From Pseudoluteimonas sp047602125 (GTDB lineage: Bacteria > Pseudomonadota > Gammaproteobacteria > Xanthomonadales > Xanthomonadaceae), in contig JASGIB010000001.1 in assembly GCA_047602125.1 (NCBI GenBank), positions 1,860,001 through 1,924,000 on the forward strand: a DNA stretch of 64,000 nt. The letters are read 5' to 3'. The stretch's first letter is position 1. Each line of letters starts with the position of its first letter. Below are positions 45,510-56,138 of the stretch, piece after piece. A program made the translations under genes and the position numbers. Under the pieces are notes generated by a model. The model ran no database searches. It was not told the origin of the DNA and worked only from the letters and a program-made list of their open reading frames with translations.

Positions 45510-48464
45510 ATGAAGCCTCGTACCACGCGACCCGTGCTGCGGTTCGCAGCGCTGCCGTTTGCGATCGTCACCACCCTGGCGGGAACGGGTGTCGCGTTCG
45601 CGCAAGACGCGACCACGCCGGCCCCGGCCACTGATGCCGGCCAGGCCAACACCCTGGACCGCATCGAAGTCACCGGTTCGCGCATCCGCCGCGTCGATGC
45701 CGAAAACGCCAGCCCGGTCGTGACCATCGATCGCCAGGCGATCGAGAAGACCGGCAAGCTCACCATCGGCGACCTGGTGCAGGAACTGCCCAACATCGCC
45801 GGCGCGGCGACCAACCCGACCGTCAACAACGGCGGCGGTACCGGCGCCTCGACCGTCGACCTGCGCGGCCTCGGCTCGCAGCGCACCCTGATCCTGATCA
45901 ACGGCCGTCGCGTGGTGCATACCGGTGGCCTGGACGGCGGCGCGGACGTCAACGCGATCCCGGCCTCGGCGGTGGAGCGCATCGAAGTGCTGACCGTGGG
46001 CGCCTCCTCGGTGTACGGCTCGGACGCGATCGCGGGCGTGGTGAACTTCATCATGCGCAAGGATTTCGAGGGCATGCAGGCCTCCGTCGACTACGGCATT
46101 TCCGGTCGCCAGGACGGCCAGCGCACGGGCGGCTCGTTCACCTTCGGCCAGGCCGGCGAGAAGGGCAACGTGATCGCCGGCGTGAACTACAACAAGTTCG
46201 ACGGCATCTCCTCGGGCGACCGCGACTATTCGAAGGCCGCGACCTACCTCTACGGCGGTTCGGCATTCAGCCTCGGCGGATCCGGCCGTAACCCGCGCGG
46301 CAAGATCAGCCTCCCCGACGACAACCCGACCGCGATCGCGCTGGGCTGCACCGACGTCACCCGCATCCCGGGCGCATCGGGCGCGTCGACCGCCGATTAC
46401 CGATGCTATGCCCCGACCGATGGCTACAACTTCCAGTCGGTGAACCTGATCCAGACGCCGCAGGAGCGCACCAATGCGTTCTTCCTGGCCAACTACCAGA
46501 TCACCGACGACGTCAACGCCTTCCTCGAGGTCTACCACAACAAGACCGCCGCGAACTTCGCCATCGCCGCGTTGCCGTTCGACGCGCGCACCGACAACGT
46601 GACGATTTCGGCCGACAACTACTACAACCCGTTCGGTACGGAGTTCGGCCAGGGCGGCACCCAGTTCCTCACCCGCTTCACCTCGCTGGGCCAGCGCGCG
46701 GCGTTCAACAACACCACCACCGACCAGGTCGTGGCCGGCCTGGAAGGCTTCCTCGGCGAGACCTGGAAGTGGGACTTCGCCATGAACTATGGCCACCAGT
46801 CGCGCTTGACCAAGACCAACGGCTACGTGCTCTACGCCGGCCTGGCCGATGCGCTGGGCCCGTCGTTCCTGGACACCGACGGCGTGGTCAAGTGCGGCAC
46901 GCCCGGCGACGTGATCGAGGGTTGCACCCCGGTCAACATCTTCAACATCGAGGATCCGGCCACCATCGCGACGTTGTCCAAGTACAACGTCAACCCCTAC
47001 GGTTCGAACCTGTACATCTCGAAGGGCTTCGAGGCGAACGCCTCGGGCGAGCTGTTCCAGATGCCGGCCGGTGCCGCGCAGCTGGCGTTCGGCGCGCAAT
47101 GGCGCCACGAATACCAGCGCAGCGAAGTCGAATTCGTCGCCGTCGCCAACCCGGACGCGACCTGCCAGATCTCGCAGGAAGCCTGCGGCTCCCCGGTCAC
47201 CGGCGGATTCACGACCAGCGAACTGTACGGCGAGCTGTTCCTGCCTCTGCTGAAGGACGTGCCGTTCGCCAAGACCCTGAACGCGACGCTGGGAACGCGC
47301 TACTCGGACTACGACCTGTTCGGCAACAACACCAGCTCGAAGCTGCAGGTCGAATGGCGGCCGTTCGACGACCTGCTGCTGCGCGGCACGGTGGCCGAAG
47401 TGTTCCGCGCCCCGAGCGTGACCGACCTCTACGCGGGCCCGGCGGGCAATGCGCCGCTGTTGCAGGACCTGTGCGTGGGCTATGGCGTGGACGCCAACCA
47501 CGACGGCGTGATCGACGACACCAATCCCGGGCACGCGGCGGCGTGCGGCGCGGCGACCGGCGCCACCGCCATCGACCCGGACAAGGGCATCGTGGATTCG
47601 CAGCTGGCCCAGTCCACGGGCGTGGTGTCGGGCGCGGCCTATGTCGGCTACGACCTCAAGCCGGAGCAGGGCAAGTCGTTCGATTGGGGCCTGGTCTACG
47701 ACCCGAGCTGGTTGCCGGGCTTCTCGATGAGCGTCGACTACTGGCGCCTGTACCTCAACGACACGATCACCAACATCAGCGCGCAGATCGTGCTCAATTC
47801 CTGCTTCGCGAACCCGGCCAGCGACTTCTGCCGCTTCATCAACCGCTTCAGCGACGGTTCGATCAACTACATCCGCCAGCCTGCCGTGAACCTGGGCCGC
47901 CTGGACGTGAAGGGCTGGGACGTGGCGTTGCGCTACAAGCTGCCCGACACGTCGTGGGGCAGCTGGAGCTTCGGCTTCGACGGCACCTACGTCGCACAGT
48001 GGGACAACGACACTGATACGACGACCGAAGACGACGCGGTGATCCACCTCGCGGGCCACTTCAACAGTTCCTACGGCATGTACGGCCGCATCCGCGCCCG
48101 TGCGTTCGCGAACTGGAACATGGGCGACTGGTCGGCGAGTTGGCGCATCCGCTACATCGGCGCGTTCGACCTCGGCAACGCCGACGTGCGCCAGGGCAGT
48201 TCGGCCGACGGCGCGTGCAGCTACACCGTGCGCCCGCAGTTCTGCGGCGTGGAGGTGCCCTATGGCTCGACCACGTACCACAGCTTCAGCATCACCTACG
48301 CCATGCCGAAGATCAATTCGACGATCGAGCTGGGCGTGGACAACGCCTTCGACAAGCAGCCGCCCATCGTCTACAACAACAACGTGCTGAATGCGAATAC
48401 CGACGTGAACACGTTCGACACGATCGGGCGCTACTTCTTCGGTCGCTACACCGTCAAGTTCTGA
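45510..48464 (+). CDS. TonB-dependent outer membrane receptor
   Basis: 984 residues from the ATG at 45510. Signal peptide (RFAALPFAIVTTLAGTGVAFAQ), TonB-box-like DRIEVTGSRIRR near residue 50, plug domain (KLTIGDLVQELPNIAGAATNP, RTLILINGRRVV, ERIEVLTVGASSVYGSDAIAGVVNFIMRKDF) and a long barrel ending YFFGRYTVKF, with the terminal Phe needed for BAM assembly. Several paired Cys in extracellular-loop positions (CTDVTR...YRCYAP, VVKCGTPGDVIEGC) suggest disulfides. It is of the 'GSRI' TBDR class that is expanded in Xanthomonadaceae; ligand unknown. The AraC gene upstream is the probable regulator. Confidence 0.95.
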   Translation: MKPRTTRPVLRFAALPFAIVTTLAGTGVAFAQDATTPAPATDAGQANTLDRIEVTGSRIRRVDAENASPVVTIDRQAIEKTGKLTIGDLVQELPNIAGAATNPTVNNGGGTGASTVDLRGLGSQRTLILINGRRVVHTGGLDGGADVNAIPASAVERIEVLTVGASSVYGSDAIAGVVNFIMRKDFEGMQASVDYGISGRQDGQRTGGSFTFGQAGEKGNVIAGVNYNKFDGISSGDRDYSKAATYLYGGSAFSLGGSGRNPRGKISLPDDNPTAIALGCTDVTRIPGASGASTADYRCYAPTDGYNFQSVNLIQTPQERTNAFFLANYQITDDVNAFLEVYHNKTAANFAIAALPFDARTDNVTISADNYYNPFGTEFGQGGTQFLTRFTSLGQRAAFNNTTTDQVVAGLEGFLGETWKWDFAMNYGHQSRLTKTNGYVLYAGLADALGPSFLDTDGVVKCGTPGDVIEGCTPVNIFNIEDPATIATLSKYNVNPYGSNLYISKGFEANASGELFQMPAGAAQLAFGAQWRHEYQRSEVEFVAVANPDATCQISQEACGSPVTGGFTTSELYGELFLPLLKDVPFAKTLNATLGTRYSDYDLFGNNTSSKLQVEWRPFDDLLLRGTVAEVFRAPSVTDLYAGPAGNAPLLQDLCVGYGVDANHDGVIDDTNPGHAAACGAATGATAIDPDKGIVDSQLAQSTGVVSGAAYVGYDLKPEQGKSFDWGLVYDPSWLPGFSMSVDYWRLYLNDTITNISAQIVLNSCFANPASDFCRFINRFSDGSINYIRQPAVNLGRLDVKGWDVALRYKLPDTSWGSWSFGFDGTYVAQWDNDTDTTTEDDAVIHLAGHFNSSYGMYGRIRARAFANWNMGDWSASWRIRYIGAFDLGNADVRQGSSADGACSYTVRPQFCGVEVPYGSTTYHSFSITYAMPKINSTIELGVDNAFDKQPPIVYNNNVLNANTDVNTFDTIGRYFFGRYTVKF

Positions 48465-48536
48465 CGCACCACCGGGCCGCGCGCACGCGCGCGGCCCTCC
48501 GCCCCCGCGGAACAAGTAGAAAATCTCTCTCCACCT

Positions 48537-48566
48537 GCGCCCGTTTCCCCCCGGGCGCTTTTTTTT
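48537..48566 (+). terminator. rho-independent terminator after second TBDR gene
   Basis: GCGCCCG (48537-48543) pairs with CGGGCGC (48552-48558) around an eight-base loop, and eight T residues follow (48559-48566). It ends just before the stop of the convergent pyrophosphatase gene. Confidence 0.92.
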
Positions 48567-48581
48567 GCGCGAACACCGCGC

Positions 48582-49130
48582 TCAGAACTTCGGCTTCTCC
48601 GCCGTCGCCTCGTAGCGCTCGATCGATTCGAGCAGGATCCGGCGCGCTTCGTCGCGGCCGCCCCAGCCGTCGAGCTTGACCCACTTGCCGTCCTCGAGGT
48701 CCTTGTAGTGCTCGAAGAAATGGCCGATACGGTCGAGCCAGTGCTTCGGCACGTCGTCGATGTGGCGGATGTGGGCGTAGCCGGGGAACACCTTGTCGAT
48801 CGGCGCGGCGAGCAGCTTTTCGTCGCTGCCGGCTTCGTCGGTCATGCGCAGCACGCCGACCGGGCGCACGCGGATCACCGAGCCGGGGATCAGCGCCAGC
48901 GGCATCAGCACCAGCACGTCGGCCGGATCGCCGTCGCCGCACAGCGTGTGCGGCACGTAGCCGTAGTTGCAGGGGTAGCGCATCGGCGTGGACAGCACGC
49001 GGTCGACGAAGATCGCGCCCGAGGCCTTGTCGACTTCGTACTTGACCGGTTCGGCGTCCTTCGGGATCTCGATGACGACGTTGATTTCGTCCGGCGGGTT
49101 GTTGCCGGTGGGGACGAGGTCCAGGCCCAT
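48582..49130 (-). CDS. ppa: soluble inorganic pyrophosphatase, family I
   Basis: 182 residues. The family I signature with catalytic Asp residues is present (GDGDPADVLVL, about residue 65-75), with YPCNYGYVPHT and the RVLSTPMRYP segment upstream and DVPKHWLDRIGHFFEHYKDLE downstream, matching E. coli-type hexameric enzymes. It hydrolyses PPi released by biosynthesis. It lies within 7 kb of a membrane pyrophosphatase and a PPi-dependent phosphofructokinase, so this strain encodes both PPi-wasting and PPi-using enzymes here. Confidence 0.97.
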   Translation of the reverse strand: MGLDLVPTGNNPPDEINVVIEIPKDAEPVKYEVDKASGAIFVDRVLSTPMRYPCNYGYVPHTLCGDGDPADVLVLMPLALIPGSVIRVRPVGVLRMTDEAGSDEKLLAAPIDKVFPGYAHIRHIDDVPKHWLDRIGHFFEHYKDLEDGKWVKLDGWGGRDEARRILLESIERYEATAEKPKF

Positions 49131-49257
49131 GGGCGCTACTCGGGGATCGTGGGGGCGCGCATTCTACCCGGAGGCGGTTCGAGCGTTCCGCCCAACGCGG
49201 TGGCGGGAACCTCGCGGCCGCTGGCGCATCGGTAGGTGCATGACGGGAGGAAACGCG

Positions 49258-50016
49258 ATGTCCGGCAGCGGGAAAGCCACCGAAATCGATTTCGACGGCC
49301 TCGGCGACGCCGCCCTGGTCGACCTTGCCCGCGGTGGCCGGCGCGAGGCCCTCCTGCAGGTGATCCGGCGCTGCAACCAGCGCCTGTTCCGGGTCGCGCG
49401 CGGCGTGGTGCACGACGATGCCGAGGCCGAGGACGTGGTGCAGGCCGCCTACGTCAGCGCCTTCGAGCACCTCGACGGGTTCCGCGGCGAAGCCTCGGTG
49501 CCGACCTGGTTGACCCGGATCGTGCTGAACGAGGCGCGCGGCCGCCTGCGCGCGCGCAGGCCAACGGTCGACATCGAGCAGATCGAGGCCGCGCAGGGCG
49601 AAGCCGGACGCGTGCTCGCCTTTCCGAACCGCTTCGGCGCCGAGGATCCGGCTTCCAGTGCGGCGCGGCGCGAAATCCGCTTGCTGCTCGAACGCGCGAT
49701 CGACGCCCTGCCCGAACCGTTCCGGCTGGTGTTCGTGATGCGCGAGATCGAGGAATGCACGGTCGAAGAAACCGCCGAATGCCTCGGCCTGCGCCCGGAA
49801 ACGGTCAAGACGCGGCTGCATCGCGCGCGCCTGCGCCTGCGCGCTTCGCTCGAGGATGCGCTGGCGCCGGTGCTCGGCGATGCGTTTCCGTTCCTCGGCG
49901 CGCGTTGCGAACGCATCGCCGCGAACGTCATCGCCACGCTCGAAGCCCACGGACGCCTCTCCCACGTCGCTCCATCCGTGCAACCGCCAACCAGAGAAGG
50001 GGAATCGCCATGCTGA
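49258..50016 (+). CDS. ECF-type RNA polymerase sigma factor
   Basis: 252 residues from the ATG at 49258, preceded by GGGAGG at 49245-49250; an ATG at 49240 is less well placed. Region 2 (RRCNQRLFRVARGVVHDDAEAEDVVQAAYVSAFEHLDGFRGEASVPTWLTRIVLNEAR, about residues 37-100) and region 4 (LPEPFRLVFVMREIEECTVEETAECLGLRPETVKTRLHRAR, about 140-190) are complete. A ~55-residue tail with a Cys (GARCERIAANVIATL) follows. No anti-sigma gene of known type is next to it; the next two genes encode small membrane proteins, the first overlapping this gene by seven bases. Confidence 0.93.
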   Translation: MSGSGKATEIDFDGLGDAALVDLARGGRREALLQVIRRCNQRLFRVARGVVHDDAEAEDVVQAAYVSAFEHLDGFRGEASVPTWLTRIVLNEARGRLRARRPTVDIEQIEAAQGEAGRVLAFPNRFGAEDPASSAARREIRLLLERAIDALPEPFRLVFVMREIEECTVEETAECLGLRPETVKTRLHRARLRLRASLEDALAPVLGDAFPFLGARCERIAANVIATLEAHGRLSHVAPSVQPPTREGESPC

Positions 50017-50354
50017 GGTACGCGCTCATCGTCTTCGCCATCGCCGCCGTCGGCGGACTCGTGCTCGCCTCGAGCGTGCTGCGCGGGAAATTCGCGCCCT
50101 GGGCGATCTCCATCCTGCACGCCTTGCTCGGCGCGACCGGGCTGGCGCTGTTGCTGCTCGGGGTGATGGGCGGTGCCGGCGCGGGACGCGCGGTCGCCGC
50201 GCTTGGCCTGCTCGTGGTCGCGGCGCTGGGCGGCTTCTATCTCGCATCGCTGCACGCGCGCAAGACCGTCGCGCCGAAGGGCGTGGTGTTCCTGCACGCC
50301 GGGCTCGCGGTCACCGGATTCCTCGTGTTGCTGTCGGTGGTGCTCGCGCCGTGA
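50010..50354 (+). CDS. small four-helix membrane protein, unknown
   Basis: 114 residues, almost entirely hydrophobic with about four transmembrane segments (YALIVFAIAAVGGLVLAS, ISILHALLGATGLALLLLGV, VAALGLLVVAALGGFYLAS, GVVFLHAGLAVTGFLVLLSVV). Two His residues in the ILHALL and FLHAGL helices sit in repeated positions and could bind heme, which is inference. The ATG at 50010 overlaps the sigma factor's end, and its stop overlaps the following GTG (GTGA), so the three are translated together. Confidence 0.8.
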   Translation: MLRYALIVFAIAAVGGLVLASSVLRGKFAPWAISILHALLGATGLALLLLGVMGGAGAGRAVAALGLLVVAALGGFYLASLHARKTVAPKGVVFLHAGLAVTGFLVLLSVVLAP

Positions 50355-50785
50355 GCCACCCATTGCATCCGGCGCTGGTGCATTTCCCGATCGCGGGTTG
50401 GTCGCTGGCGACGTTCGCCGACGTCGCGTCGCTCCGGCTCGGCGAACCGGCCTGGCGTTTCGCCGCGGCGCTCATGGCCGTCGGTTGCGCCGCCGCGCTT
50501 GCGACGATGGCGGCGGGGTTGTGGGAATTCACGAAGCTGCGCGACGGCAATCCCGCGCTGCCGGTCGCGAATCGGCACATGCTGTTCGCGCTCGCGGCGT
50601 TCTGTTCTTACGCGACCAGCCTGTTGTTGCGCTGGTCGAACGGCGGACTGCACGCACCGGCAATGCCGGCGCTCGCGGCGAGCATCCTCGGCTTCATCCT
50701 GCTCGGCATCACCGGCTGGCTCGGCGGGCAGCTGGTGTATGCGCACGGCGTCGGCGTCGCCCGCGGAGGCGGTTCCCCGCAATGA
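50351..50785 (+). CDS. DUF2231-type membrane protein
   Basis: 144 residues from the GTG at 50351. It opens with SHPLHPALVHFPIAGWSLATF, the DUF2231 hallmark containing several His, followed by helices (FAAALMAVGCAAALATMAAGLWEF, MLFALAAFCSYATSLLLRW, LAASILGFILLGITGWLGGQLVY). The family is found near cytochromes and redox proteins and is suspected to handle heme or electrons; that role is not shown. It is the third gene of the sigma-factor operon and is followed by a bidirectional terminator. Confidence 0.88.
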   Translation: MSHPLHPALVHFPIAGWSLATFADVASLRLGEPAWRFAAALMAVGCAAALATMAAGLWEFTKLRDGNPALPVANRHMLFALAAFCSYATSLLLRWSNGGLHAPAMPALAASILGFILLGITGWLGGQLVYAHGVGVARGGGSPQ

Positions 50786-50814
50786 AAAACGGCGGCCTTG
50801 CGGCCGCCGTTTTT
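50785..50814. terminator. bidirectional terminator between DUF2231 and membrane pyrophosphatase genes
   Basis: AAAAACGGCGGCC (50785-50797) and GGCCGCCGTTTTT (50802-50814) form a perfect 13-bp inverted repeat around TTGC, with A- and T-tracts at the two ends, so it can stop transcription from both sides. The genes converge on it. Confidence 0.95.
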
Positions 50815-50834
50815 CGCATCCATCGGTGGTGCGC

Positions 50835-53294
<2,460 letters not shown>

Positions 53295-53425
53295 GAACAA
53301 CCTCTCCCCGTGGATGCAGGCAATCCTGCGACTATCGCACAGCGGCGCGGCCGGAGGAACGGCGTCGGCGCGGGTTCAGGCGCTGCGTGCCAGCCTGCGG
53401 CCCTCACTCTCCCCGGAGCGTTGTG

Positions 53426-53941
53426 ATGCGTGGAAGCTGGATGATCCTGTCGGTGCTGGCGGTGGCCCTTCCCGCCGTGGCCGCCGACCCGGTGCCGGAA
53501 ATCCACCGCGACCCGGCGACCCCGCAACCGCCGGGCGTGCTCCACACCCTGCGCCAGATCCCGGAAGCCTGTGCCCGGATCCAGGGCCAGTTCACCGGCA
53601 ACGCGGCCGATCCCTACAAGTTCGAACTGGTGAAGACCAGCCCGAACTGCGCGCCGCGGGCCAAGCTCGTGGATGCGGCCGAGGCCAAGCCCAGCGAGGC
53701 GGCGGGCTGGAAGTTCAACGACCTCGTGCGCGTGCCTTCCACCCAGTGCGCCACCCAGTTCGCGGTGGTGCGGGTGTGGCGCAAGCCGTCCGACACCGCG
53801 GTGCCGCCCAAGGCGGACGCGCAGGGCAGCTCGCGCCTGTACCTCAAGGACATGCAGGCGGCGGCCAAGGCCGGCAAGCTCAACCCGATTCCGGTCTACG
53901 CCGTGTCCACCGCGATCGAAGGCACGCCCTGCACGCCGTGA
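53426..53941 (+). CDS. periplasmic protein of unknown function
   Basis: 171 residues from the ATG at 53426 (MRGSWMILSVLAVALPAVAADP), which gives a clean signal peptide; a GGAG sits about eight bases before. The mature protein has four Cys (PEACARIQ, SPNCAPR, STQCATQF, GTPCTP) that could form two disulfides. No family motif is recognised. It is flanked by the membrane pyrophosphatase gene (divergent) and the minus-strand DUF167-pfp genes (convergent), so it is a single-gene unit. Confidence 0.75.
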   Translation: MRGSWMILSVLAVALPAVAADPVPEIHRDPATPQPPGVLHTLRQIPEACARIQGQFTGNAADPYKFELVKTSPNCAPRAKLVDAAEAKPSEAAGWKFNDLVRVPSTQCATQFAVVRVWRKPSDTAVPPKADAQGSSRLYLKDMQAAAKAGKLNPIPVYAVSTAIEGTPCTP

Positions 53942-53950
53942 GCCCGACGC

Positions 53951-54190
53951 TCAGCCGGGAATCCGCACCCGCTTGATCCGCGCGCCGGCGCCGGTGGAAA
54001 TCTCCACCGCGGATTTCGCGCAACCGAATTCGCGCGCGACGAGGGCGATCAGCTCCGCGTTCGCCTTGCCATCGACCGGCGGGGATTTCAGTTGCGCCAG
54101 CCAGCTGCCGTCGTCCTGCAGTTGCAGCGACGATTGCCGCGCGTTCGGCTTCACCTTCACCAGCAAGACCCGACCGCGCGCGTGACTCAT
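53951..54190 (-). CDS. DUF167/YggU-family protein
   Basis: 79 residues from the ATG at 54188-54190, which overlaps the end of pfp by four bases (CAT/TCA overlap). The DUF167 core is complete: VLLVKVKPNARQSSL, LKSPPVDGKANAELIALVAREFGCAKSAVEI, GAGARIKRVRI. The family is a small alpha-beta fold of unknown function often placed near envelope or cell-division genes; here it is coupled to pfp. Confidence 0.9.
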   Translation of the reverse strand: MSHARGRVLLVKVKPNARQSSLQLQDDGSWLAQLKSPPVDGKANAELIALVAREFGCAKSAVEISTGAGARIKRVRIPG

Positions 54191-55443
54191 CCGGCCCAGG
54201 CCGGGAGTTTTTTCCGCACCAGCGACAACTTCGGTTCGACATAGGCCGGCAGTCCGTCCTTGCCGTAGGGCGGCGGCGCTTCGCCGGCGATCAGCGGCGA
54301 CAGGTAGCGGCGTGCGGCGGCGGTGATGCCGTAGCCGTCCTTGCGGATGAAGTTCGCGGGCATTTTCTTCTCGTGGTTGGCGATGCTCGCCAGCGGCGCG
54401 ATGTCGACGTGCCAGCGGTAGGGCGCGTCGGAGTCGCGCACGATCACCGGCATCACCGCGTTCTGCCCGGCCAGCGCGCATTCGACTGCGGCGCGGCCCA
54501 CGGCCAGCGCCTGTTCGACGTCGGTCTTCGACGCGATGTGCCGCGCCGAACGCTGCAGGTAATCGGGTAGGGTCCAGTGCACCTTGTAACCGAGCGAGGC
54601 CTTGACCCGGCCGGCGAGGAACGAGGACACCCCGCCGAGCTGGGTATGCCCGAACGAATCCTGGCCGCCGCCCGCATCGGCGACGAACTTGCCGTCTGCG
54701 GTGCGGATGCCTTCGCTCGCCGCCACCACGCAATAGCCGACGCGCTTCACCACGGCATCGACGCGGGCGAGGAAATCGGCTTCGTCGAAGACGCGTTCGG
54801 GGAACAGGATGAGGTGTGGCGCATCATCCCTGCCTTCGCCGGCGAGCCCCGCCGCGGCCGCGAGCCAACCGGCATGCCGGCCCATCGCTTCGTACACGAA
54901 GACCTTGGTAGAGGTCTCGGCCATCGCCGCCACGTCCAGCGCGCATTCGCGCAGCGAGACCGCGGTGTACTTCGCGGCCGAGCCGAAGCCCGGGCAGCAG
55001 TCTGTGACCGCGAGGTCGTTGTCGACGGTCTTCGGCACGCCCACGCAGGTCAGCGGATAGCCGAACTGCGCGGCGAGCTGCGAGACCTTGAGCGCGGTAT
55101 CGGCCGAATCGTTGCCGCCGTTGTAGAGGAACCAGCGCACGTCGTGGGCGCGGAATACGTCCAGCAGGCGTTCGTACTTCGCCCGGTCGGCCTCCAGCGA
55201 CTTCAGCTTGACCCGGCAACTGCCGAAGGCGCCGCCCGGCGTATGCGCCAGCCCGCGTACTTCGGCCGTGGTGAGTTTCGAGGCATCGACCAGTTCCTCG
55301 CGCAGGGCGCCGAGGATGCCGTTGCGCGCGCCGAGCACGCGGACTTTCCTCGCCCGCGCCGTCTGGATGACGGCCGAAGCGGAGGCGTTGATCACTGCGG
55401 TGACGCCGCCCGACTGGGCGTAGAGCAGGGTGCCGGTGGCCAT
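54187..55443 (-). CDS. pfp: pyrophosphate-dependent 6-phosphofructokinase
   Basis: 418 residues. The phosphofructokinase fold is clear, and two sites mark PPi rather than ATP use: GGND (residues 109-112) where ATP enzymes have GGDG, and PKTVDND (137-143) where ATP enzymes have PGTIDND, the Lys favouring PPi. MGRHAGW (sugar-phosphate binding) follows. It reversibly phosphorylates fructose 6-phosphate with PPi in glycolysis/gluconeogenesis; a PPi-type enzyme has been described in Xanthomonas. Together with the nearby membrane pyrophosphatase it suggests that PPi is used as an energy carrier. Confidence 0.96.
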   Translation of the reverse strand: MATGTLLYAQSGGVTAVINASASAVIQTARARKVRVLGARNGILGALREELVDASKLTTAEVRGLAHTPGGAFGSCRVKLKSLEADRAKYERLLDVFRAHDVRWFLYNGGNDSADTALKVSQLAAQFGYPLTCVGVPKTVDNDLAVTDCCPGFGSAAKYTAVSLRECALDVAAMAETSTKVFVYEAMGRHAGWLAAAAGLAGEGRDDAPHLILFPERVFDEADFLARVDAVVKRVGYCVVAASEGIRTADGKFVADAGGGQDSFGHTQLGGVSSFLAGRVKASLGYKVHWTLPDYLQRSARHIASKTDVEQALAVGRAAVECALAGQNAVMPVIVRDSDAPYRWHVDIAPLASIANHEKKMPANFIRKDGYGITAAARRYLSPLIAGEAPPPYGKDGLPAYVEPKLSLVRKKLPAWAG

Positions 55444-55559
55444 GGTTTGGGCTTTTTTTGCAGGGGGCGGGATAGGTTAAGCTGGCCGCCATCCCGCGGG
55501 AGGGCAGTGTAGCGCCGGCCCGCAGCCGGATTTGCAGCCATATTTTCTGGAGCGTGACG

Positions 55560-56138
55560 ATGCGATTGCTGCTGTTGGGTGCGCCCGGCTCGGGCAAGGG
55601 CACCCAAGCCGCTCGGCTCAAGGATTCCCTCGGGGTTCCGCACATTTCCACCGGCGACCTGCTGCGCGCCGAAGTCGCCGCCGGCAGCAAGCTCGGCCTC
55701 GAGGCCAGGGAAGTGATGGCCCGCGGCGAACTGGTCAGCGACGCCATCCTGCTCGGCATGCTCGAGGATCGCTTCTCGCGCGCCGACACCGCCGGCGGGT
55801 TCATCCTCGACGGTTATCCGCGCAACCTCGCCCAGGCCGGCGCGCTCGACCAGTTGCTCGCGCGCATCGGCCAGCCGATGGATTTCGCGGTGCAGCTCGA
55901 AGTGCCGGCCGAACTTCTGGTCGAACGCATCGCCGGCCGCGCCAAGGCCGAGGGCCGCGCCGACGACAATCCCGAATCGGTGCGCAAGCGCCTGCAGGTG
56001 TACGAGGACCAGACCGCGCCGGTGATCGATTTCTACCGCCAGCACGGCCAGCTGACCGTGGTCGATGGCGTCGGCGGACTGGACGTGGTGTTCGCGCGCA
56101 TCATCGAGGCGATTTCGGCCGGACACGACGTGGGCTGA
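55560..56138 (+). CDS. adk: adenylate kinase, short-LID type
   Basis: 192 residues from the ATG at 55560 (a GTG at 55554 adds two). P-loop GAPGSGKGT at 8-16, the AMP-binding STGDLLRAEV, GFILDGYPRN and the short lid region (RIAGRAKAEGRADDNPESVRKRL) that lacks the long zinc-lid insert are all present. It interconverts ATP, AMP and ADP and recycles AMP from reactions that also release PPi. The stop is immediately followed by the mpl ATG. Confidence 0.97.
   Translation: MRLLLLGAPGSGKGTQAARLKDSLGVPHISTGDLLRAEVAAGSKLGLEAREVMARGELVSDAILLGMLEDRFSRADTAGGFILDGYPRNLAQAGALDQLLARIGQPMDFAVQLEVPAELLVERIAGRAKAEGRADDNPESVRKRLQVYEDQTAPVIDFYRQHGQLTVVDGVGGLDVVFARIIEAISAGHDVG

Noticed and set aside
45486..48515. 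Minus-strand frame of about 1009 codons opposite the second TBDR
   Set aside because: The plus strand encodes a complete TBDR with signal peptide, plug and terminal Phe; the antisense product is low-complexity Val/Ala/Arg/His-rich.
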